Notes under the pieces: generated by a model | What the model was told of the DNA's origin: nothing | Seen by the model: the letters and a program-made list of their open reading frames with translations, nothing else | The model's database searches: none | In this document: positions 7,913 to 16,563 of the stretch, piece by piece | Layout of the letters: every line of letters starts with the position of its first letter | Numbering within the stretch: position 1 is the first letter of the stretch | DNA from: Palsa-513 sp050010595 | GTDB taxonomy: Bacteria > Actinomycetota > Thermoleophilia > Solirubrobacterales > Solirubrobacteraceae | Assembly: GCA_050010595.1 (NCBI GenBank) | Contig: JBEKKS010000003.1 | Location: forward strand, 243,886 to 307,885 | DNA: 64,000 bases | Reading direction: 5' to 3' | Translations under genes and position numbers: made by a program

Positions 7913-10900
7913 GCGCCACGGATCCGGGTCCGAGGGATCACGTGGTCACTCGCTCGCTGGAGCTAGCACTCGAGGCACTTGATCGGGAAGTCATTGTCGA
8001 GCAGCCCCTCGATCCGGCAGAGGGACCTGAGCGACTCGCGCGACACGCGATGGAGGAGATTCGCCGCTCACTGAGCGACAACGAGTCCGCTGATGAGCAG
8101 GCTCGGCGCGTCAACGCGGTACTCGGCGATCTCGTTGGGGAGAGCTGGGGCGACGGCGCGGTAGTGAGACCGCCCCGTGTTCTAGAGGGAATAAGGGGCC
8201 GCTCGCAACTCGGGGCCGTGCTGCCTCTGGCGCGCAGGCCAGAGACGCCGTTTAGCCAGAGCGATCTGCTGGTCAACGCGGAGGGTCAGCCGAACATCGG
8301 TTCGGAACTACGCGCCGAGCTCGCTACTGCGGACTCCGTTGATCTGATCTGCGCGTTTGTGATTTGGTCCGGCGTGCGCCAGTTGCGCGAGGCGCTCGCA
8401 GGGGTCGTCGAGCGCGGAGGTCGCGTCCGAGTCGTGACAACCACGTATATGGGCGCGACCGAGAAGCGCGCCGTTGACGAGCTGTTTCGTCTCGGGGCCG
8501 AGATACGCGTCGCGTTCGACGCTCGGACCACGAAGCTTCACGCCAAGGCGTGGCTCTTGGAACGAGGATCAGGCCTCACCACCGCGTTTGTCGGGTCATC
8601 AAACCTGTCGCATACCGCACTGTTCGACGGGCTCGAGTGGAACGTCCGCCTGTCGTCGGTTGACGCGGGACACGTCATCGACCGTGTTCGGATGTCGTTC
8701 GAGAGTCACTGGGCGTCCGAACACTTCGGCCATTACGACCCAGACGTCAACGGCGATGCTCTCGAGCAGGCGCTACGCGAACACGATCGCCGGTCCCTGG
8801 GCGAAACCTCGACGATTTCGTTTGCCAACCTGGACGTCTCGCCGTACCCGTACCAGCGGCGGATGCTCGAGGCGCTCACGGTGGAGCGTGAGCGTCAGGA
8901 CCGTCACCGCAACCTCGTCGTCGCCGCCACCGGAACAGGAAAGACCGTGATCGCGGCACTGGACTACCGGAGCCTCGTGGAGAAGGCGGGGCACGAGCTG
9001 TCGTTGCTGTTCGTGGCGCACCGTGAGGAGATCCTTCGACAGTCGCGGGACACCTACCGTGCCGTCCTTCGGAATGGATCGTTTGGCGAGATCCACGGCG
9101 GTGGCCGTGTCGCCGAAGGCGGGCACGTCTTCGCGATGGTCCAGTCGCTGAGCGCAGCGCGACTTGAGCGAATTGACCCCGCGGCGTTTGACGTGGTCGT
9201 GATGGACGAGTTCCACCACGCTTCGGCGCCAACGTATGACCGCCTGCTCAAACACCTCCAGCCAGTGGAGCTGCTCGGCTTGACCGCCACGCCGGAGCGG
9301 ATGGATGGCATGGATGTCACAGAGTGGTTCGGCCACCGCGTGGCGGTCGAGCTGCGGCTGTGGGAGGCGGTCGACCAGGGCTTCCTCGTTCCGTTCCAAT
9401 ACTTCGGTGTTGCCGACGGGACAGACCTCAGTGACCTGACGTGGCGTCGCGGCGGTTACGCGCCCGAGGAGCTGAGCAACCTGTTGACGAACGACGACCG
9501 GAGAGTGAGCAAGCTACTCGAGGCGATTCAGCGGATCGTCCTTGACCCGCAGACCATGCGCGCGCTTGGGTTTTGTGTCTCCAAGGAACACGCGCACTAT
9601 ATGGCGCGGAAGTTCACGCAGGCTGGGCTCGCAAGCGCTGCACTGACCGGCGACGACGCGCCAGAGGCTCGTGCCGCAGTGCTCCGCGAGCTCCAGGCGG
9701 GCCGGCTGCGTTGCGTGTTCTCAGTCGAAGTGCTTGGCGAGGGCGTCGATGTGCCGGACGTCGACTGCCTGTTCCTTCTTCGTCCGACCGCGTCGGCAAC
9801 GGTGTTCACGCAGCAACTCGGTCGCGGCCTACGACGCGCCCGAGGCAAGAGCCACCTGACCGTCCTCGACCTGATTGGGCAACAACACCGCGAGTTTCGC
9901 TTTGAGGATCGCTTCCATGCGATCCTTGATCGCAGGAGAGGGCCGATCGTCAAGCAGGCCGAGGACGAGTTCCCGTTCCTCCCCGCCGGATGCACGATCG
10001 ACCTCGACCGCCAGTCGCGTGAGATCGTGCTCGACAACCTTCGCGCCGCCGTCCGACGCTCGCGGTGGGACACCCTCGTCGCGGATCTCCGGTCAGCGCC
10101 GGGGGACATCGGGCTTCGCGACTTCCTCGAGCGATACGGGCACCGTCTCGAGGACGTCTACCGGGGCGATCGCAGCTGGACTCGCCTGCGGCGAGACGCG
10201 GGCCGACGGACCGAGGAAGCCGCTGATGTGGAGCTTGAGGCGCGGCTCCTGCGAGCAATCGGCCGCCTGACGCACATCGACGACCCGGAACGAGTCGGCT
10301 TCTACCGGTCTCTACTCACGGAAGCGAACGTGCCCTCCCTGGCCACGCTTGATGAGCGCCGCCAGAGGCTAGCGACGATGCTTGCTTGGGGCCTCGGCTC
10401 GGGCTTCACGTCTCATGCCTCTGTCGACGAATACCTGATCGCGACGCAGGCCGAAAGTGCGGCCCGTCAGGAGCTGCTGGAGTTACTCGACGTTCTCGAC
10501 TCGCGGTCGGACACTCGGTCGACCCCGTCCGTTCTCCCGCCGGAAGTGCCGCTCACGCTCCACGCGCGCTACACGCGGGCCGAGGTCATCGCCGCTCTCA
10601 GATTTGGCGAGGGCGTCAAGCCGAAGGTGACCCAGGGCGGGATCCTGTGGATGCCAGGCGCTCGTTGTGACGCATTCTTCGTGGATCTTCGTAAGGCCGA
10701 GCGCGACTACTCGCCGAGCACCATGTATCGCGACTACGCCGTCAGCCGCGACCTCTTCCACTGGGAGTCTCAATCCCGGCAAACCCCCGCCCAACCGACC
10801 GTTCAGCGCTACATCAACCACCAGGCCGAAGGTTCACGCGTGCTCTTGTTCGTGCGCGAGAGCAAGACCTTCGAACTAGGCACGCAGCCGTTCTGGTTCC

Positions 10901-11019
10901 TGGGCCCGGTGACATACGTAGCTCATCGCGGCGAGCGCCCGGTCGCGTTCACGTGGCGACTGCCCGCCTCGATGCCTGAAGCCGTGTTCGAGGTGGCCAG
11001 GAGCGTCGCGGCCGCCTAG
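7909..11019 (+). CDS. PLD nuclease - SF2 helicase - DUF3427 fusion protein (1036 aa)
   Basis: GTG 7909 was chosen; the frame is open back to 7840. Approximate domains: residues 130-280 form a phospholipase D-like nuclease with an HxK element in TKLHAKAWLL and GSSNLSHTALFDGLEWN. Residues 315-700 form an SF2 helicase with Walker A AATGTGKT, DEFHH, LTATPER and motif VI QQLGRGLRR. Residues about 860-1035 form a DUF3427 domain (YTRAEVIAALRFGEG, GILWM, YSPSTMYRDYAVS). This architecture is known in bacterial islands and is presumed to be an ATP-driven nuclease. Its divergent HNH partner at 6886 supports a joint anti-phage role, which is inference. Confidence 0.88.
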   Translation: MSATDPGPRDHVVTRSLELALEALDREVIVEQPLDPAEGPERLARHAMEEIRRSLSDNESADEQARRVNAVLGDLVGESWGDGAVVRPPRVLEGIRGRSQLGAVLPLARRPETPFSQSDLLVNAEGQPNIGSELRAELATADSVDLICAFVIWSGVRQLREALAGVVERGGRVRVVTTTYMGATEKRAVDELFRLGAEIRVAFDARTTKLHAKAWLLERGSGLTTAFVGSSNLSHTALFDGLEWNVRLSSVDAGHVIDRVRMSFESHWASEHFGHYDPDVNGDALEQALREHDRRSLGETSTISFANLDVSPYPYQRRMLEALTVERERQDRHRNLVVAATGTGKTVIAALDYRSLVEKAGHELSLLFVAHREEILRQSRDTYRAVLRNGSFGEIHGGGRVAEGGHVFAMVQSLSAARLERIDPAAFDVVVMDEFHHASAPTYDRLLKHLQPVELLGLTATPERMDGMDVTEWFGHRVAVELRLWEAVDQGFLVPFQYFGVADGTDLSDLTWRRGGYAPEELSNLLTNDDRRVSKLLEAIQRIVLDPQTMRALGFCVSKEHAHYMARKFTQAGLASAALTGDDAPEARAAVLRELQAGRLRCVFSVEVLGEGVDVPDVDCLFLLRPTASATVFTQQLGRGLRRARGKSHLTVLDLIGQQHREFRFEDRFHAILDRRRGPIVKQAEDEFPFLPAGCTIDLDRQSREIVLDNLRAAVRRSRWDTLVADLRSAPGDIGLRDFLERYGHRLEDVYRGDRSWTRLRRDAGRRTEEAADVELEARLLRAIGRLTHIDDPERVGFYRSLLTEANVPSLATLDERRQRLATMLAWGLGSGFTSHASVDEYLIATQAESAARQELLELLDVLDSRSDTRSTPSVLPPEVPLTLHARYTRAEVIAALRFGEGVKPKVTQGGILWMPGARCDAFFVDLRKAERDYSPSTMYRDYAVSRDLFHWESQSRQTPAQPTVQRYINHQAEGSRVLLFVRESKTFELGTQPFWFLGPVTYVAHRGERPVAFTWRLPASMPEAVFEVARSVAAA

Positions 11020-11058
11020 AGGAGGCCAACGTGCGGTCCGGGAGCGACCGCACCTGGC

Positions 11059-11907
11059 TCAGCGCGGGCTGAGGATCCGCTCGAGCGCCTGACGGGGGTC
11101 GGGCCCGAGGTCCTGCTTGCCATGGCATCCGTGGTCGTAGTTCTGGCAGCGAAGCCACCAGCCGTGTGGCGAGTGGGCCAGGATCATCGGCGCGGCGCAG
11201 GTCGGGCACGGGTAGGCGGCCCTGAGTTCTTCGTTGCCATCGGGCAGCTGCATGGCGCCGGCCTCTTCAAGCCGGCGGAGTAGGTCGTGGCTTCCGACCA
11301 GCTCGATCCCGGTCGCGGCTGCTTCGGTGACTGCGGCCGGGGTGAACCCCGAGCTGGTGACGAGAACCCCGTCGCCGCGCTCAAGGCCCTCGCGCAGCAG
11401 GGTGCCGGCGAGCTTGCGAACTTCGTCAACCCCGACCTGCCTTGAAGTCCACCGCTTGCATTGCACGAGTCGGCGGTGATCGCCCCGGCGAATGCGTAGA
11501 TCGATGTTTCCATCTGGCTTGCCGTGCCGGCCTGTTTCCTCGACGTCCCAGCCCTCGCGGCGAAGTAGCTCTCCGACGAGCTGCTCAAACTCCCTGGCTG
11601 ACAACGAGCGCAGGTTCATGGTCTGCTCGAGAAGCTGGCGGCGAAGCCTGGCCTCAACCCACGGAAAGAGCCACGCGAGCGTGATCGCCCAACCGAGTAC
11701 CGCACCCGTCACATTGCAGCTAATGAGCAGGAGGGCGCGCGCGTGGATGAGTAGCGGCAGCGCCAGTCCGAGGTTCGCGTAGACGGCGCCAGCAATCAGC
11801 AGCGCAGCGACCAGCGGCAGCGGGCCGACCGCGCGCGTCAGCCTGTCATCGAGCGAGGTTGTCGTGCGTCCCTCGCGACTGGGACCGCTCTCGCTGCCTA
11901 CGAGCAC
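11059..11907 (-). CDS. Membrane-anchored Mrr-like restriction endonuclease with zinc ribbon
   Basis: Two transmembrane helices (around VAALLIAGAVYANLGLAL and ISCNVTGAVLGWAITLA) precede an Mrr_cat/PD-(D/E)XK domain (FEQLVGELLRREGW, GNIDLRI, RLVQCKRW). A C-terminal topoisomerase-type zinc ribbon follows (CPTC, then CQNY and C). Mrr nucleases cut methylated DNA; the zinc ribbon should bind DNA. The frame is open to GTG 12039, but that start lies inside a perfect palindrome (12017-12041) and adds an arginine-rich stretch, so GTG 11907 is preferred. Uncertainty about the start is moderate; the family is clear. Confidence 0.82.
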   Translation of the reverse strand: MLVGSESGPSREGRTTTSLDDRLTRAVGPLPLVAALLIAGAVYANLGLALPLLIHARALLLISCNVTGAVLGWAITLAWLFPWVEARLRRQLLEQTMNLRSLSAREFEQLVGELLRREGWDVEETGRHGKPDGNIDLRIRRGDHRRLVQCKRWTSRQVGVDEVRKLAGTLLREGLERGDGVLVTSSGFTPAAVTEAAATGIELVGSHDLLRRLEEAGAMQLPDGNEELRAAYPCPTCAAPMILAHSPHGWWLRCQNYDHGCHGKQDLGPDPRQALERILSPR

Positions 11908-12016
11908 TTGGGTCTTATCGGCACACCCGGTCGTCTGGTGTAGGCGTCGCAAGCGAGCGCCAGCGCCTCGTATCGCGTTCTGGTCTCCTTCACGACGAGT
12001 AGGCGACAACTGGCGG

Positions 12017-12041
12017 TTGTGTCTCAGTTTCTGAGACACAA
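12017..12041. repeat. 25-bp perfect palindrome, possible serine-recombinase site
   Basis: TTGTGTCTCAG-TTT-CTGAGACACAA is a perfect 11-bp inverted repeat. A degenerate version (GTGTCCCAG then ATGAGGCAC, 18463-18480) lies next to the Pin-type recombinase start. Together they bracket the ubiquitin-like and protease genes. Confidence 0.5.
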
Positions 12042-12196
12042 CCCAACTGGCGGCCGCGACGATTGGGCGCGCTAGTCTTCCTCTCTAGTTCACTAGATTG
12101 GTGAACATACCATGCGTTATCAAGCGTTGTGACGGTCAACCAGTCCCGGGCTGATGTCTGTCCTCTGCTGCGTCCGCGAGAGGAGTCGCGTTCGCG

Positions 12197-12355
12197 TCAG
12201 TCCTTCCAGACGTACTCATAACCGATGGGAGCGATGGGCTTCGCGGGCCGTATTGGCTTTGCCGGCTTGATTGGCTGGGTCGGCTTAATGGGCTTGATGG
12301 GCCTGGTGGGCCGTACCGCGTGCGGGTCGGGCTTCTTCCTGAGCACCCATGCCAT
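12197..12355 (-). CDS. 52-residue proline-rich protein ending the ubiquitin-like operon
   Basis: It starts at ATG 12355, about 8 nt after a near-perfect Shine-Dalgarno (GGAGGTGA), one of the strongest in the window. The peptide begins MAWVLRKKPDPHAVRP. The central 30 residues repeat P-x-[KRQ]-P units (PIKPIKPTQPIKPAKP), and it ends with the aromatic tail GYEYVWKD. No transmembrane segment or known domain is seen. It follows the JAB-E1 reading by about 40 nt and is the last gene of the operon. It could be a conjugation target, a scaffold or an extended linker. Its function is unknown, and it is easily missed because of its size. Confidence 0.7.
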   Translation of the reverse strand: MAWVLRKKPDPHAVRPTRPIKPIKPTQPIKPAKPIRPAKPIAPIGYEYVWKD

Positions 12356-12396
12356 TTCGTAGATTCACCTCCTCGCTTCTTGAGTCGCAACATCTC

Positions 12397-13873
12397 TCAT
12401 GTCGCCCGTGTGCGGCGGTCGAGGGCGCGGGCGATTCGTACAGGGAGCCGGTGTTGTCGGCGACGGCGTGCGGCTCGCTCCGCGTTGGCGGCCGCGTGTT
12501 GCCCGGTGACGGCGATGCCCGAGCTGTTGCCGCTGGCGAGCAGTTGGTGGGAGTAGGGGCAGTTGGCATCGCAGGCGGGGAATGTGGTGTCGAGCTCACC
12601 GGTGACGAAGTGGTAGTTGTGGGCGCCGATGTCGGCGATCCCGTGTGGAGCGACGATCATCGAGAGCATCTGCAGCACCTCCATGGCGGCGGTGTGAGCG
12701 CTGAAGGCGAAGACGTTCTCGCTGGCGATGAGCGGGTGGCCTTTGGGTAGTCCCTCGATGTATGTCGGGTCTTCGAGGTAGCCGTCGCGTTCGACTGAGA
12801 CTAGCCTACTGGCGCAGGCATTCCAGGCACGGCCGGCCTGGCGCGGCGACGTGGGCTTTCCAGTCGGCGCGCTCGAGGCGCGCGTCGCGGGTGACGACGT
12901 GGATACCTCCGTCGATCACCGGCACGAGGTGCGCGTAGGCGACGAAGTTGAGGGCGGAGCGGCCCCAGGGGCGGTCAACGCAGCTGAAGATCACGTCGCA
13001 GTCGAGCGCCGCTCGCAGGCCGGCTTCCTCAACGATGCTGTGCTCGTACGCGTCAATTCTGGGGTTTTCGGCGGTGGCGCTGCGCACGAGCGCGCGCCGT
13101 AGCGTCTCGACCTTCGAACGGGCGAGGCGAACGTCGCGTTCATTGGCATGCAGCAGGCGATCGAGGTTGTGTGTCTTGACGGAGTCGAAGTCGATCAACA
13201 CGATGTGCTCGACGCCGGTTCGGGCGAGGGCTTCGGCGACGATGAACCCGACGCTGCCGGCGCCGACGATCGCCACGCGTGTACGGGCGATGTCGGCCTG
13301 TACCGCTGCGCCCCAGGCCGAGACGGTGCGGAGTTGGCGGTCGTTGGCCGGAGGCGCTGGCCGTAGGCCGGGGTTGAAGGTGTACCTGAGCTGGTCTCCG
13401 ACGACGCGCACGGATTCGAAGTTGCAGCGGGTGATCTTGCCCGGAGCAGTGCTCGGCCAGCTGCGCGCGCTCCAGCTCATCTCGCCGGTCCCGAGCGTCA
13501 TTCCGATCAGCGGCATCTCGGTCATCGCCAGCGTCTGGGCGGCGTGCCCGCGTTCGGCATCGATGTCATCAGGGCTCATGTCCTGCCAGCCGCGCCCCCG
13601 CGGGTGACTGTGGAGTAGCACGAGCCCCGCGTCCGCGTCGGCGGCCGTCGCCGCCGCGCGGAGGAAGTACTCGCCGGTGAATGCGGCGTTGCCGTGTACC
13701 TCGCGTTCTCCGGGACAGGGGAGCACCGACTCGTGAACGAGCGCGGTCGTGCGCGAAGCGCCAGCGCTCAGCCGGTACAGCGCAAAGCAAAGGTCTTCCT
13801 GACCGTCGGCGCGCGCCAGGTGGGCGGTGAACGTCTCGTGGGTCTCAGTTGTCAGTGCGGCGCTGTAGCTCAT
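12397..13873 (-). pseudogene. JAB peptidase - ThiF/E1 fusion, interrupted by a frameshift
   Basis: The reading begins at ATG 13873 (MSYSAALTT). Residues about 40-130 are a JAB/JAMM isopeptidase (HSHPRGRG then SPDD, the JAMM metal site). Residues about 180-355 are a ThiF/E1 adenylation domain (VAIVGAGSVGF, DFDSVKTHNLDR, IFSCVDR). After CLECLRQ a TAG (12806-12808) ends the frame. From 12804 a shifted frame continues with the expected E1 C-terminus (LVSVERDGYLEDPTYIEGLP) and the second zinc pair (CDANC) to a stop at 12397. About 8 nt are missing compared with family members. Without repair, the enzyme loses half of its zinc site. It overlaps the E2 stop by 29 nt. Confidence 0.85.
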
Positions 13874-14246
13874 CGGGAAGCGTGTCGAAGAGATGGCGGA
13901 TGTGACCGAGGTACGCGCAGACGCTGCGGTCGGTCGCCGCCCATCCAGGGAACGGTCTGCTGAGGTAGTGGGCCGGCACGCCAAGCTCAGGGTTCTCGTG
14001 GACGCCACCGTAGGGATGGCCAACATCCTGCCCCGGGTGAATCGGCAAGATCCGCGGCGCGATGATCGGGCCGCCCGGCGGCGTGAGGGGCCAGTCGGCC
14101 GCCACCTGCAAGCCGATCGTGCACGTCTCGCCAGTCAGTGGGCCGACCTCGACTTCATAGTCGAACACCACGAGCGTCTCGTTGCGGAGCTCAGGCGTGA
14201 AGCCCAAGCTCCGCAGCCCTTCGGCGAAAGCCTCGGCGCCGGTCAT
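13845..14246 (-). CDS. Prokaryotic E2 (UBC-like) family protein
   Basis: This 133-residue protein has the prokaryotic E2 family pattern: central HPYGGVHENPELG, then HYLSRPFPGW and a terminal YLGHIRHLF helix. Only two cysteines are present (GETCTIG and SVCAYLG), and neither is at the classical E2 active-site position, so direct thioester chemistry is doubtful. Members of this group occur beside multi-ubiquitin-domain proteins and E1 genes. The start ATG 14246 abuts the upstream UBL stop (TAG-ATG). It would receive or position the UBL activated by the E1 domain encoded next. Confidence 0.75.
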   Translation of the reverse strand: MTGAEAFAEGLRSLGFTPELRNETLVVFDYEVEVGPLTGETCTIGLQVAADWPLTPPGGPIIAPRILPIHPGQDVGHPYGGVHENPELGVPAHYLSRPFPGWAATDRSVCAYLGHIRHLFDTLPDELQRRTDN

Positions 14247-14522
14247 CTACGAAACCGGGACCGGCCCGATCGAGACGGTGATGAACTTCGCGTGCTCGTG
14301 TAGCTTGATCTCGGCGTCGGGAGTGTCCTTGTAGGAGATCCGCTCCTTCTTGCCGACGATCTGCACCAAGTAGAAGGCCGTAGGGTCCTTGCCTGCGAGG
14401 ACGACGAGCTCGAGGGCCGTCACGTCGTGCTCGGGGAGTTCGTGGGGCACGGTGTCGATCGTGATCTCGACTTCGTGGCGGTGGTTGTTGTGCTGCTGTT
14501 CTGGGGCTTTGACTTCGCTCAT
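14247..14522 (-). CDS. Ubiquitin-like protein (multi-ubiquitin domain family, 91 aa)
   Basis: It starts at ATG 14522 with a GGAGG Shine-Dalgarno about 8 nt upstream. After a 17-residue polar tail (MSEVKAPEQQHNNHRH) come one beta-grasp domain and a terminus ending SIGPVPVS, the pattern of the bacterial multiubiquitin (Multi_ubiq) family. There is no C-terminal Gly-Gly. It is the first gene of the operon UBL, E2, JAB-E1, proline-rich protein. It presumably is adenylated by the E1 domain, conjugated with help of the E2 and removed by JAB; whether C-terminal processing is needed is unclear. Confidence 0.8.
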   Translation of the reverse strand: MSEVKAPEQQHNNHRHEVEITIDTVPHELPEHDVTALELVVLAGKDPTAFYLVQIVGKKERISYKDTPDAEIKLHEHAKFITVSIGPVPVS

Positions 14523-14582
14523 TGCGGGTTCCTCCGGCGCGCGCCGTAGACTTGGAAAATCGCCACCACGCGAAAGGTGGGG

Positions 14583-14623
14583 CTTATAACGCATCGGTAT
14601 CAGCATATCAGAGCGGTATGCTG
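14583..14623 (-). promoter_or_regulatory. UBL operon promoter overlapped by a palindromic operator
   Basis: On the minus strand CTGATA (14606-14611) and TATAAG (14583-14588) are spaced by 17 nt. The inverted repeat CAGCATA-N9-TATGCTG (14601-14623) covers the -35 box and ends 17 nt before the divergent XRE-ImmA gene. It is a likely operator for that regulator, controlling both directions. Confidence 0.6.
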
Positions 14624-14640
14624 TCTTCATTCTGTCTCCC

Positions 14641-15474
14641 GTGCCAACCGCTGACACCGCCGCCTGGGTAGCCGAGCGCATCCGTGCTGCCCGGGATGCG
14701 TGTGGCTGGACCCAAGCCGAGCTCGCCGAGCGCCTGAGCGTTACCCAAACCGCAATCAGCTATTGGGAAGCAGGCAAGCGCACCCCAGGGATCGACGAAC
14801 TCCTCGGCCTCTCCGCCACCCTTGGGCGCGACGTCACCTTCTTCCTGCCGGATGAGCGATCAAGGCCAACTGTTCGCGCCGTTCTCCGCGCGACCACTCA
14901 CCGGCTTGATCGGCAGGACCTCAACGACACCCTTCAGAGTCTCCTCGACGAGATGGAGGCACTCCCACCGCTGCCCATGAGCATTCACGTCGACGCAACG
15001 CGCCCCGCCGCTGCCGCCAAGGAGGTACTGAACCAGGCCGGCATCACGACGCCGCCGATCGACGTAGAGGAAATAGCCGCACGCGCTGGCGTCCGCGTAG
15101 TCCGCCGCCGCTTCGACGACGCTTTGTCAGGGATGATCCTCGAATACGAAGGCGGTGCCGCCATCGCCATCAACGACCTCCAGTCCGAGGCCCGACAGCG
15201 GTTCACGATCGGGCACGAACTCGGCCACCACCTGCTCGCTCACCACGACGTCTTCCATATCGACCTCGGCCCCAGCGCCGAACACGGGACGCCGCCCGGA
15301 TACGACTGGCGCCACGAGCGCGCCGCGAACGAGTTCGCGGCCGAACTTCTCATGCCGGCGCCGCTCGTCCACGCCGCTTTCGCCCAGACCCAATCTGTCA
15401 CCGAACTCGCACATAACTTCGGCGTCTCGGAGCTCGCCATGGGATACCGCCTGGCGAATCTAGAACTCCGTTAG
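14641..15474 (+). CDS. XRE-family repressor fused to ImmA/IrrE metallopeptidase
   Basis: It starts at GTG 14641. Residues about 10-65 are an XRE/Cro helix-turn-helix (WTQAELAERLSVTQTAISYWEAGKR). Residues about 120-270 are an ImmA/IrrE-type zinc peptidase with HELGHHLLAH and a downstream ANEFAAELLMP glutamate. In phages and mobile elements such proteins repress cargo promoters and relieve repression by proteolysis after DNA damage or another trigger. It is divergent from the UBL operon, with the palindrome 14601-14623 in the shared promoter region, so it is the probable switch of that operon. Confidence 0.88.
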   Translation: MPTADTAAWVAERIRAARDACGWTQAELAERLSVTQTAISYWEAGKRTPGIDELLGLSATLGRDVTFFLPDERSRPTVRAVLRATTHRLDRQDLNDTLQSLLDEMEALPPLPMSIHVDATRPAAAAKEVLNQAGITTPPIDVEEIAARAGVRVVRRRFDDALSGMILEYEGGAAIAINDLQSEARQRFTIGHELGHHLLAHHDVFHIDLGPSAEHGTPPGYDWRHERAANEFAAELLMPAPLVHAAFAQTQSVTELAHNFGVSELAMGYRLANLELR

Positions 15475-15688
15475 GGCGATCCCGCAGTCAGAGGCGATAC
15501 TGGTGGGCCTCAAGGTGCCCCGGCGCCAGGATGCAGCGTTTGCCCATCCAAGTCGCTGGGCAACGCGGCGGCTCCGGCGTCATGGGAGGCTCCGGTTGCT
15601 GTTCTGGCTTCGCATCATCGGCGTCGGCCACGGTGGACGATCCTAGCTCGTTCTAATCTGACCCACTGCCCATTGCCAGACGGCATGT

Positions 15689-16330
15689 CTAGCTCCGCGC
15701 CCGGTCGTCGACGAGTTCAGCCAGCGCTCGCACGTCTACCGTCCCATGCAGCTCCAGGGCCGCACCGAGCGGCACGCCGTCCACGCGGTCGTACACGGAG
15801 AGTCGAGCCACACGCGGCCCAATGGCAGAGACAGAGACCGCCACAAGATCCTTCATGGCGTCGTACAGCGCCCGCTGCTTCCATCGCGGAGCGCCAGCGC
15901 CTCCCAGCTCCCCGGGCGTTCCAGCCGCACCGAACATGGCCGCACACGAGTCGTTGCTCCAGCGCCTTCCCCACCTCCCCGCCGCGAGGCACTCGGACTC
16001 GTGTTGCACGCACAGTGCGCGGTAGTGCGCCGCCCATGCTCGGCTCTCGTACCACGGCGCGTCGAGGGTAAGCAGTCGGTACCGGTTGAAGTGGAGCTCT
16101 TCGTCGAGTTCGACAACCAGGCCGCCGTCGAATGCAAGATCCCAGGCACCTGGCCGCAGCTTCGGACATGCGAGTACTCCGCCCAGGGCGGCGTAGGTCT
16201 CGAGCGCGAGCGCAGTGAAGTTCGTGGGGAGCGAGGACAGCCCCGGCACCGGCGGCGCGACGCAGCGCCTGAGCCCACTGCGGGCGAGCAAGTCCGCAAG
16301 CACCATGGCTCTAGCTCCGGTTTTCACCAT
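15689..16330 (-). CDS. Uncharacterised protein with a PD-(D/E)XK-like motif (213 aa)
   Basis: No known family is recognised with certainty. Around residues 60-85 it has WDLAFDGGLVVELDEELHFNRYR, resembling the D-x(n)-ExD/E..H core of Vsr-like or other small nucleases. A later stretch (RWKQRALYDAMKD) is basic. The start ATG 16330 has an alternative in-frame ATG at 16306. It stands alone between the XRE-ImmA regulator and the Clp-fold protease gene, in the island's defence cargo. A nuclease role is a guess from the motif and context. Confidence 0.55.
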   Translation of the reverse strand: MVKTGARAMVLADLLARSGLRRCVAPPVPGLSSLPTNFTALALETYAALGGVLACPKLRPGAWDLAFDGGLVVELDEELHFNRYRLLTLDAPWYESRAWAAHYRALCVQHESECLAAGRWGRRWSNDSCAAMFGAAGTPGELGGAGAPRWKQRALYDAMKDLVAVSVSAIGPRVARLSVYDRVDGVPLGAALELHGTVDVRALAELVDDRARS

Positions 16331-16563
16331 TGGACACGTCGGTACGGACGCCTAGCTCCGTCCCTGTGATCGGACGGTACCGGAGCCTCCCGTAGTTAGC
16401 TACCAACTCTCCCTGGCGCCCGACGCCGCCGCTCGAAGCCTCCCCCCGTCACTTCTACTGCGACCTTACGACGGTCGCTCACCTCGGTAGGATCTCTTTC
16501 GATGGACCTCAACCGCTTGGCTCTGAGGATCGTTGACGAGTCGACGGGGGCGTTGTCGAACCC

